A stretch of 64,000 nt of DNA from Aporrectodea caliginosa (Eukaryota; Annelida; Clitellata; Crassiclitellata; Lumbricidae). The notes under the pieces were generated by a model. That model worked only from the letters and a program-made list of their open reading frames with translations. It was not told where the DNA came from and did not search any database. The DNA is taken from assembly GCA_020284085.1 (NCBI GenBank), contig JACEVL010000341.1, positions 555,676 through 619,675 on the forward strand, given 5' to 3'. Both the position numbers and the translations under genes were made by a program. Shown in pieces: positions 49,269 through 58,703 of this stretch; position 1 is the first letter of the stretch, and the number at the start of each line of letters is the position of its first letter.

Positions 49269-49325
<57 letters not shown>
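49269..49325. repeat. (AAT)n, 3' of R4-like copy 2
   Basis: Nineteen or so uninterrupted AAT units directly after the A run. Confidence 0.97.
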
Positions 49326-49740
49326 GGACAAATAATGATACAACATGCAATAGCAGAACCTAATATTACATAACAATAATATTAGTCTCCTCACATAAGT
49401 ACCAATATGCTACTTGTCTGTTTTCTATTGCATTTCATGAAGCTGTTCAAAGCAGTGAATGTGCCCATTTTAATAAATCCCGCTTCTATTTAGCAAAAAT
49501 TATTTTCGTCAATCCAACTTGTATTCTACCAGCGCTGAAATCCATGCAATAGCCAATAATTAAATACGCTAAAATACAGGTTTAGGCCTACCCTGAATAG
49601 AATATTAGAAAATAATCTCGAAAAGTCGCAAAGTTGGATTTGCGCAAACAATTTCGGAAATTCTGTAGGCCTACCCATCGGTGATTCAGGGTTTGGGGAA
49701 TTCGCCACACAAACATTATTTGTAGAGCAATTTATTAAAG
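49326..49740. other. unassigned region with one inverted minisatellite unit
   Basis: About 49487-49535 (GCTTCTATTTAGCAAAAATT, then TCGTCAATCCAACTTG) is an inverted unit of the dispersed 40-bp minisatellite. Two TAGGCCTA palindromes lie near 49583 and 49665. Confidence 0.5.
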
Positions 49741-49744
49741 AAGA

Positions 49745-50525
49745 CAGTAGCATATATATATGGATAAAAAAGTTAAGACAAGCATTCTAGAGAGAATGCT
49801 AGTATAAACAATGGAAAAAGATAAGAATATTATAATTGAGCATTTCAGTAAAAAAATCATTCGTGCAATATTCCGGAAAAAGTGCTAATCTCTGAGTTTC
49901 TGTGCACTCTTCGCGAATGTCTGAGCTCTCACAGACAGGACTGGATTTCACTAGAGAAATAAAATGCATGGTTACCATGGTCTACAAAACTAGATGAACC
50001 TAGAAAAGACAATTAAGGATATGGATAAAATAGTTGAGATAAGCATTCTACAGATAATGCTTTTAGCCACAATGGAGCGAAAAAAAGAATATTATATCTG
50101 AATATTTCCGCAAAGATGTTAATTCATGCAATGTTCCAGGAGAAGTACTAAGATTCCTGGGCACTCAATGACAAGACTGGAATTCAAGTAAACAATTGTA
50201 TAATTGCCATGCCCAGAATGTTAAAAGAACCTAAAGAACCTTGAAACGCAAATATGTATATGGACCTAAATAGTTTAAACAAGCAATCCAGACACAATGC
50301 TTGTCGATACAATGTAAAAATAAAATAAATTTTTATGAACATTTCCGTATATTAGTTATTTCGCGCAATGCTCATGGAAAAGTACAAATCTCGGAGTTCC
50401 TGTGCGCTTATTGTGAAAGCCTGAACTCTTACATACAAGACTGGATTTCAGTATAGAAAAACTGTATAGGCCTAAACAGCATGTTAGAAGAACTTTAAAA
50501 CGCATTTATGTACAGGCCTATGGAC
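49745..50525. repeat. ~260-bp tandem repeat, three units
   Basis: ATATGGATAAAA..AGTT..GA.AAGCATTCTA recurs at about 49760, 50021 and 50260 (diverged), with the start of a fourth at 50520. Shared landmarks inside each unit are ATTTC.G.A.A...GTT, GAAGTAC, CTGTGCRCT and AAGACTGGA.TTCA. Confidence 0.8.
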
Positions 50526-50754
50526 GACATTCGTTGAATCAATCATTCTCATTAAAGGAAGTTTTGTTAGAAAATACGTTGTATTTGTCTGTTATTAACG
50601 TCGAAAGTGTGAATAGCAAAATGACTCGGTGGTTATGTGTGTGTATGTGTGTGAGGGGTGTGTCCATGTCTCTGATCGTATAGGATAGCGTATGTTTGTG
50701 AGTGAGCGAATGTGTTGGTTGGGTGGATATATAGAGTATTTTCTTCAGAGGTGA

Positions 50755-51100
50755 ATGCTCTTAGTACATTTACAGTATCTATGTGACCTTATCCGGCTGC
50801 CGACCTCGGCTACTTCTCTTCGCCCACTACGCTCATCAAACAGGCATGATCTCTTTGTCCCGCGAGCAAGAACTGCTATGGCTAAAACGCGAGCCTTTGC
50901 CTTCATTGGCTCTGCACTATGGAACCAGCTTCCTCCTTTGACACGTTCCTGCTTATTAACTGGTGGGCCAAGTGCCTCTTTTCGTTGTCTCAAGACTTCT
51001 TTCTTTTCTCTGGGTCTTTCGCACTGGGAGCGCCTCTGATTGGTGTGCACTGCGAGAGGCACTATATAAATTGATAGATACAATACAATACAATACATTT
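50755..51100 (+). pseudogene. LINE C-terminal fragment (CR1-like)
   Basis: Plus-strand frame reads LRPLRSSNRHDLFVPRARTA, then AKTRAFAFIGSALWNQLPPL, then CLKTSFFSL, the C-terminus of the CR1-like family intact at 57.4-58.7 kb. The 3' end has GAGAGGCACTATATAAATTG then ATACAATACAATACAAT. 5' truncated. Confidence 0.85.
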
Positions 51101-51365
51101 AAGGGCCATGCCCGATTCGTGACTTGGTAAAGTGGGGTGAGGTAGAGTCAAGTGAAGAGGTTTCGTAAGACAATGTAACACTAAAGGCCAGGTAAAGATG
51201 TACTTGGTGGGCCAACTGCGAAGTGCATTTTGGACCCTTAATTGGGGTATCATTATTTTGTACGCATTTTTAGGTGCAATGATAGGGCATCAATCATGGA
51301 AACGGAGAGCATAATTAAAGAGGGTGTAGAAGGAGACGGCGGAATAAGATCAGCAGTCCCTCAAG
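51101..51365. other. unassigned region
   Basis: No gene or clear repeat recognised. Confidence 0.35.
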
Positions 51366-51449
51366 CATAATTAATATATGCGAAGTTACACACATTTGCT
51401 TCATAGATTTCTTATGGAGATAATCGTTTCATCCACTGAATATAGCTAG
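51366..51449. repeat. single diverged unit of the 55.3-56.2 kb satellite (left of the piggyBac insertion)
   Basis: CACACATTTGCTTCATAGAT then GGAGATAATCG and ACTGAATATAGCTAG match the satellite unit and stop exactly at CTAG (51446-51449). Confidence 0.82.
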
Positions 51450-51791
51450 CCCTGTGACGTTCTTGGGGTGCATTTGCACCCCTAGTCACACTTTGTTCCT
51501 TTGTTTCACCCAGAAGGACTCATGATATGACGCCTACATTTTATGACTTTTCCTTATTTATGAGGATGCACTTAACCCTATTTGCCCATAATTGTACCCC
51601 TCAACATTTCTGATAATTTTGAGGTTTATACATTGCGGTCCTCGGGGTGCAAATGCACCCCATGTGTTATATTGCGGCATTTATAAGTCAATTATCTAAC
51701 TTGGCATTTTTATATCTATGGACTCCTTTCTTAGATTACATATTCTTTGTTGCCAGACAGAAATTGCGTATATTTATAAGAGATAACAACA

Positions 51792-53310
51792 ATGGCGACT
51801 AGAAAAAAGATAATATTCGATTTTTTACCGCAGAACAGGCAAGGAAGCTTATATTAGAATCAGAAAGTCAGTCATCAGAATCGGATGGTGAAGATAGTTT
51901 TAGTGATGATTCCCAGACAAAGTGCACTGTAGTTCGGGAAAAAAATACCGATAATGACAGCTGTGGTGAAGAAAATTCTTCCGAAGACAACGTTAGTGAC
52001 ACGGAGCAGCTGCAACGGGCCGATGATGGATCCTCGCAAGATTCAGATGATGACATAGCAGGAACACCGCCTGTGTTTCGTCAAGCCTCCCTCGACGATG
52101 AACTGGATTTGATTTCAACTCATCTGTACGAGTCAAAAAATGGAAAAGAAGTTTGGCTGAAGACTCCTTATGTGTCAACCGGACGTCAACCCAGTCGAAA
52201 TGTGATGAAACAGGTACCTGGACCAACCGGATACGCTCGAAGGAATGCAGACACAATGATTTCAACGCTGGAATTACACATAACGGCTTCAGAGGTCATT
52301 GTCCCTTTCGACAGTACATGAAATCAAAACCTGCAAAGTACAGGATTAAATTATGGGCACTTTGCGACTCGAGTACAAGCTTTGCGTTGAACATGCAAGT
52401 TTACACTGGTAAACGAGCTGGTGAACCACCGGAAAAGAATCAAGGAGAGCGTGTAGTCCGGGACTTGATTGAAGTCATCAAAGGGTCTGGAAGGAATGTG
52501 ACAATGGATAATTTCTTCACTTCAGTGCCACTTGCAAGACATCTGCTGTCCAAGAAGCTAAGTCTAGTTGGAACTCTGAGAAAGAATAAGAGTGACATTC
52601 CAGTGGAGTTTTTACCAAATCGCGACAGGGTTGTCAATGACACTCTATTTGGCCATCAGGAAAATCTGACTCTAGTTTCGTATGTCCCCAAGAAAGGCAA
52701 GAGTGTCATGCTGCTAAGCAGCATGCATACAGATGCTCAGATATCCAACCGTGAAGATAAGAAGCCGGAGATCATACTCGATTACAATCGTTCAAAGGGG
52801 TGTGTGGACACATTGGATCAAATGGTTGAAACTTACTCCACTAAGCGAAAGTCTCGCAGGTGGCCAATGGTGTTGTTTTACAATATCCTGGATGTCTCTG
52901 CAGTCAACGCCTTCATTATCTGGAGTCATGTGAATCCCCAGTGGAATGCAAAGAAAACACATCGTCGAAGACTTTTCCTGAAACAGCTTGGAAAAGATTT
53001 GGTCTATAAACATCTAACATCCAGACTGAGTATTCCTGGATTGTCACTCATGCTCAAAACCACAATTCATGAATGCATTGAACAACAGCATGAATCACAA
53101 GGCGATGCTCGAGATGATGCGACACAAAACAATTATGAAGATCAGAACAATGGCCATGGCGGTGCAGACAATGCTGTGAGGAAGAGAAAGCAGGGTCGTT
53201 GCATTCTGTGTGACCGCAGTAAAGACAAGAAATCGCGTACTACGTGTCATAGGTGTGGTTCATTTGCTTGCGCAGACCATTTAGTCGCACTTTGCACAGG
53301 CTGTGCATGA
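51792..53310 (+). pseudogene. piggyBac transposase A, frameshifted and internally deleted
   Basis: The N-terminal acidic region starts near ATG 51792, shifts frame near 51830 (RFFTAEQARKLILESESQSS continues) and runs to about 52320 (RQPSRNVMKQVPGPTGYARR). The main frame (52153-53310) then supplies the catalytic core: GFRGHCPFRQYMKSKPAKYR, LCDS (second Asp), MDNFFTSVPLARHLL, GTLRKNKSDIP, KGCVDTLDQM (third Asp) and the Cys-rich C-terminal finger GRCILCDRSKDKKSRTTCHR then CGSFACADH. Between MISTLELHI and FRGHCPF more than 100 residues usual in the family are absent, including the first catalytic Asp. piggyBac enzymes use three Asp to cut and paste at TTAA, so this copy should be inactive. Confidence 0.88.
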
Positions 53311-53539
53311 GTGTGCAAAGTAGATAAGGAAAACTTATTGGATATTTTGCAATATTGCTTTTTCATCTGTAGGCCTTACACTAATCAGTGTTACAATTGT
53401 GTTGTACAGAAAACTTTCAAATAGTTGTGCTGTAAAAGTGTACATTTTTCGACATGTTGCTTTGACGCCATGTCATGACGTCATATGACGTAATAAATTG
53501 TCTTAGAATTTACTTGAATAAAACTACTTTGTCTGTGCT

Positions 53540-55190
53540 CCAATTATTTATAGTTCGCCATACGCGAGAAAAAAAACTACGTCTTCTATGCTTGGGGGTC
53601 CAAATGACCCCCAAGGTATACCTGTTCCTGGGCATGGAATTTGATAATTTTTGTTTCGTTTTTAATGTTTTATGGGTCAGGGAATTTATTGCAGCTACTG
53701 CCAAATGCGTGACCTTCACGGATGACCTTGAAATTCAAGGTCACATGCTTTTTTACGTGACCATACCATCATCAGGTGTATCTCTGCTTCTACGCATGCT
53801 ATCTTGAACATTTGTATGGCTCAGGACGGTATGTGACAACGGACAACTTCTTCACCGATGTTACTCTAGCTCAACATCTGTTAGATAATTCTCTGACCCT
53901 AGTCGGAACATTGAGAAAGTCGAAAGGATGCATACCTAGAGAAATGCTACCAAATGCTAAACGAGAATTGTTGTCATCAGTGTTTGGATTTTCCGGTAAG
54001 ATGACAATAGTGTCATACGTGCCAAAGAAAAATAAGGCTGTCACCTTATTGTCAACTGCTCATCACGACAATGTGATCTCGTCCGAATGTCACAAGAAAC
54101 CAGAGGTCATCCTTACCTACAATAGCACTAAAGGTGCAGTTGACACTTTGGACAAAATGTGCAGACAATATACAGTGAAACGTTCTACCAGACGATGGCC
54201 CTTGACACTTTTCTTCACCCTTCTGGATATAGCTGCACATAACGCATCCGTGATTTGGTTTCATCAACATCCTGAATGGGTGGATTCTGCAAACACTAAT
54301 CAGAAGGACAGAAGGAGAGCATTCATATTGGAAATGGGGAAAAGTATGTGTCTTCCATGGATCGACAGCAGAAGAAGCACGCCCTGCGTAAGCGGCAGAA
54401 AATCGATAAAGCGGGCTTTGGAATACGTGAATCTGCCTGTTCCTACGACAACACAGAACGACACAGTCATCACTCCTCAGAGAGGACGATGTCACATGTG
54501 CGATCGAAAGAATGACACCAAGACGAAGCACAGATGCAGCACGTGTGGTCAATTTGTTTGTGGTAACCATTCCACACAATCATTTACCTGTACCGAATGT
54601 AGTTAGATACACTGGCAACAAGTCATAAACAAATTATGAGAAGTGAAACGATGTAACATAAGATGTAACATAACATATTCCAGTTGTGTTTTGTTTATAT
54701 TTTGTTGAGTTCCTTGTACCAAATAACCATAGGAACCAAAAAACTTCGTTGTTCTAACAGGTATAATAGCAGAGATAGGTATGGTCATGTAAAAAATCAT
54801 GTGACCTTGAATTTCAAGGTCTTCCGTCAAGGTCACGCATTTGTCAGTAGCTGGAGTGAATTCCCTGACCCCTAAAACATTAGACACAAAAAATAATCTT
54901 CAAGATACCTTGCGTAGAAGCAGAGATACACCTCATTGTATGGACACTAATGATATGGACATGAATTTCACTCTAAGACCTCACCAAAATGACGTCACAG
55001 CGTCAGAACTAAGCGTCAACGTATGACGTCACTCATACCATTTTGACAAGGAGGAATTTATAGGAAAAGTCACCAAAGGAAACTTTTTGGTGCCCACATT
55101 TTAGAAAGTTACAGATGAAAATATACCCCTGGGGGTAATTTTGACCCCCAAACATGTGGCGAAGGTTATAGTATTATATGATTCGATTGA
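53540..55190 (+). mobile_element. piggyBac element B, nested in the 3' part of element A
   Basis: Inverted arms of more than 200 bp flank the second transposase: GTGACCTTCACGGATGACCT then TGAAATTCAAGGTCAC at 53707-53750 is mirrored at 54795-54840, and AGGGGTCAGGGAATT/AATTCCCTGACCCCT pairs likewise. End palindromes are GGGGGTCCAAATGACCCCC (53594-53612) and GGGGGTAATTTTGACCCCC (55131-55149). Exact termini and target duplication are not resolved. Confidence 0.75.
53776..54606 (+). pseudogene. piggyBac transposase B, C-terminal half only
   Basis: A 276-codon frame opens at YGSGRYVTTDNFFTDVTLAQ and continues with VGTLRKSKGCIPREML, VSYVPKKNKAVTLLS, KGAVDTLDKMCRQYTVKRST (third catalytic Asp), RRWPLTLFFTLLDIAAHNAS and a Cys-rich finger (GRCHMCDRKNDTKTKHRCST then CGQFVCGNH). 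The N-terminal acidic region and the first two catalytic Asp are missing because the left inverted arm joins the coding sequence at about 53810. It is related to but clearly distinct from transposase A. The first ~12 residues are arm sequence, not transposase. Confidence 0.88.
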
Positions 55191-55274
55191 TTCAAATACA
55201 TCGAGAATACATTGGGGTGCATTTGCACCCCCGAGACCTTGAGTGTAGGCCAAGGTAGCGAAACCTTCTGAGGG

Positions 55275-56154
<880 letters not shown>

Positions 56155-56155
<1 letters not shown>

Positions 56156-56575
56156 ACAGGCAGACAGAGAGACTTGCCCATAACGATAGAGCGAGATAAA
56201 TACAGAGACGGACAAATCTCAATCTGTCTGTCGGTGTGTCTCCATCTGTCTGTCTCTCTCTATCAGCGAGTCAGAAAGACTGACAGTTTTTGGACAGGCA
56301 GTCTGTCTCCATATGTCTGTCTCTCTGTTTCAGCGAGTCACTCAGACAGATAGACAGACTTACAGACAGCGATAGAGTGAGATAAATACAGAGGCGGAGA
56401 GGGACAGATCTCCAACTGTCTGTCTGCCTGTCTCCCTCTATATCAGTGAGTCAGGCACAGACAGCCAGAGAGATTTACAGACAGCGATTCAGTGAGATAA
56501 TACAGAGATGGAGAGGGACAGGTCTCCATCTGTCTGTCCGTCTGTCTGTCTCTGTCAGTAAGTCCGATTTCGATC
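56155..56575. repeat. GACA/CTGT-rich ~120-bp tandem units
   Basis: Three units alternate GACAGACAG-rich and CTGTCTGTC-rich halves (joined by GATAGAGYGAGATAAATACA), so each unit can fold back on itself. Confidence 0.8.
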
Positions 56576-56579
56576 ACTG

Positions 56580-56838
56580 AGTTAGTTCACTGGTCAATTT
56601 CATGTTCAATTTGTTTATCATCCCACGCCATTAAGATGAAGTCAAACAAGACCAATAGACCATGTACCAGAGTTCCAAATACAAACAGATTTTTTTCTGC
56701 AATACCTGGAGCCTAGAGAAAGCCATTGGCTAAACTAAGTTCATGTTCTTTTGTCCCTGTTTTTACCAGCATATCATTTGCCAGTTTTAAATTATGGATC
56801 TCAATTATACAGAGGAGTTAACATTTTAATTTCATTAG
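56580..56838. other. unassigned region
   Basis: No gene or clear repeat recognised. Confidence 0.35.
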
Positions 56839-56840
56839 TT

Positions 56841-57325
56841 TTAGGCCTTATTCAGATTCAGTATTCTGATTCATGCAGCCTTGATTTGTGTTTCACATGA
56901 GTTTATGATGATAGGCTATAATAATGTGATGTCATCCTGGCTCTATTGTGCCTTTTCACATGACTGTGATTAGAGTCTGATTTTTCGAAAACCTATTTAT
57001 TCACTTTCAGCTTTTGTGTATACAGAAACAACATAAGGAAAGATACTATTTTCATCAATGCATGTATAATCTATGAATTGATGATACTTTTACAAGTGTC
57101 CCATATTTTGGACGCCAGGTACATATATATACTTTACTTCACACAAAGCAGAACAGAGAAACTAAGTAGACTAGAAAAAATAAGAAAAACAAAAACTCCT
57201 TTCCAAACAGACTGGGAGACACCTCAAACTATTGCTCCTCTCAGTCCTCTGGAAGCGTAAACGTTGTGCACCCGCGATCTTACATAAGACATGCTGTTCC
57301 TTACAGACAAATCAAAACCATTCAC
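56841..57325 (+). repeat. dispersed repeat C, copy 2
   Basis: Near identical to 42262-42738 and includes the 9 bases missing there. A third, ~75-base partial copy is at 61181-61260. Confidence 0.93.
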
Positions 57326-57332
57326 TAAAATT

Positions 57333-57370
57333 ATTACGCTCATGTCCATAGCTGAATGTCAATGACAGCA
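57333..57370. repeat. left target-site duplication of the nested LINE (38 bp)
   Basis: ATTACGCTCATGTCCATAGC then TGAATGTCAATGACAGCA; the partner at 58666-58703 differs at one base (G/A). Confidence 0.9.
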
Positions 57371-58665
57371 AGGAACCTACTCAGAGGCGCTCCCAGCCCA
57401 GCCGCGGCTAAACAGAGAAGCCTTGAGAAGGCGGCAGTAAGCAGGCAAATTGCTGCGAGGCATCAAGCGCAGCTCAAGTGGGAGCCCATTCCAGGTTGAG
57501 GGCCCAACAACCGAAAAGGCTCGGCGCTGCTTGAGACATAAACGGGCCCGGGGGACAAGGAGCTCTCCCTTGGCCGAGGAACGCAGAGCCCGACGGGGAG
57601 CTAGGTCAGAGACAGGACGACAGAGGTCAGATAGGTATGATGAAGCACAGCCAGCAAGGCACCGCCAAACTAAGGCTGCTATCCTGTAAGAGATGCGCTG
57701 CGAGGCAGGAAGCCAGTGCAGAACATCGCGCATGTAAGCAGAGACTGAAGCGTATTTTGGAATACGACCAATAAGTCGGGCAGCTGAGCGGAGGACCCGG
57801 TCAAGACGGCTTATTAGGCCAGAAGGGAGACCAGCGAGAATCGAACTACAGTTATCGACTCTGCTGGTAACAAAGGCATGAACAAGAACAACGGCAGCAT
57901 CATGAGAGAGAGAGCGGAGCACAACACGCAGCTGGCGGAGCTGGTAGTAACAGCTTCGCGTAAGCAAGTTAACATGTTGCGAAAAACTAAGCTCTTGGTC
58001 GAGCGTCGCTCCAAGGTCACGTACAGTAAGTGAAAAAGTGACATGAGGGTAAGTTTCAGCCAACAGTTGCATGTCTACACCGGCCAGCTGTCGGCGACTA
58101 CCAAGCCAGATAAATTGAGTTTTGGATGGGTTTAAGAGCAGACGGTTCGAGGCCATCCAACCAGAGAGGGCATCAATAGCACGGCACATCAGCCCAACAG
58201 AGGCCACCGCATCGGCCGCACGGCAGTGGACATAAGCTTGTATATCATCAGCATAAAGCTGATGCAGCAGCCCACTAGACCGCAGCAGGGAGCTAATATC
58301 AGCTGTATAAAGGATGTACAGCAAAGGGCCCAAAACCGACCCTTGGGGTACACCAAAAGGGGCAGGGACCCAACGGGACCTAGAGGACCCAACAACAGCA
58401 CAGTTTGTGCGCCCAGTGAGAAAGGAAGAAAGCCAATCTAAGGGTTTGCCAGTCAGCCCAAAGGAGACAGCAAGACGCTTAAGCAAGATAGAGTGGTCGA
58501 CAGAATCAAATGCCGAACTGACATCAAATAGGGCCAATAGAGTTATCTGACCACTGTCCATGGCGCCATAGAAGTCCGAAAGAAGGCGAACCAATAAAGT
58601 CTCGGTGGAATGATTCCTCCGAAAACCCGACTGTAAGGGAGGTAGCAACCCATGCATGTCTAAAT
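57371..58665 (-). mobile_element. 5'-truncated CR1/L2-like LINE insertion, 1295 bp
   Basis: The insertion is bounded by 38-bp direct repeats. It contains only RT through the 3' end. The short 3' UTR ends GGGAGCGCCTCTGAGTAGGT on the minus strand. Confidence 0.9.
57377..58657 (-). CDS. LINE reverse transcriptase, open 426-codon frame (5' truncated)
   Basis: The frame begins just inside the RT fingers (LLPPLQSGFRRNHSTETLLV) and is open to its natural stop. Motif A is ALFDVSSAFDSVDHS, motif B FGVPQGSVLGPLLY, motif C LYADDIQAYVH with both catalytic Asp present. Thumb: TVRDLGATLDQELSFSQHV. The C-terminal region has VLHWLPASQRISYRIAALVW and RRALRSSAKGELLVPRARLC, then FSVVGPSTWNGLPLELRL. The endonuclease and N-terminal RT are missing through 5' truncation, so it cannot act alone. 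It provides the best local reference for the dead fragments at 3.7, 29.7 and 50.8 kb. Its lack of stops and near-identical target duplications indicate a recent insertion. The first Met is not a true start. Confidence 0.9.
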   Translation of the reverse strand: MHGLLPPLQSGFRRNHSTETLLVRLLSDFYGAMDSGQITLLALFDVSSAFDSVDHSILLKRLAVSFGLTGKPLDWLSSFLTGRTNCAVVGSSRSRWVPAPFGVPQGSVLGPLLYILYTADISSLLRSSGLLHQLYADDIQAYVHCRAADAVASVGLMCRAIDALSGWMASNRLLLNPSKTQFIWLGSRRQLAGVDMQLLAETYPHVTFSLTVRDLGATLDQELSFSQHVNLLTRSCYYQLRQLRVVLRSLSHDAAVVLVHAFVTSRVDNCSSILAGLPSGLISRLDRVLRSAARLIGRIPKYASVSAYMRDVLHWLPASQRISYRIAALVWRCLAGCASSYLSDLCRPVSDLAPRRALRSSAKGELLVPRARLCLKQRRAFSVVGPSTWNGLPLELRLMPRSNLPAYCRLLKASLFSRGWAGSASE

Positions 58666-58703
58666 ATTACGCTCATGTCCATAACTGAATGTCAATGACA
58701 GCA
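58666..58703. repeat. right target-site duplication of the nested LINE (38 bp)
   Basis: Direct-repeat partner of 57333-57370. Confidence 0.9.

Larger units (their letters stand above)
51450..55274 (+). mobile_element. piggyBac element A (with element B nested inside)
   Basis: The inserted segment starts CCCTGTGACG and ends CTGAGGG, bounded by CTAG on both sides. Intact satellite units nearby read ATATAGCTAGCATAG, the expected empty site. Palindromes GGGGTGCATTTGCACCCC at 51465-51482 and 55214-55231, and GGGGTGCAAATGCACCCC at 51644-51661, mark the ends. GGTCCTCGGGGTGC near 51638 is mirrored by GCACCCCCGAGACC at the right end. It contains the piggyBac transposase at 52.1-53.3 kb. Confidence 0.75.
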
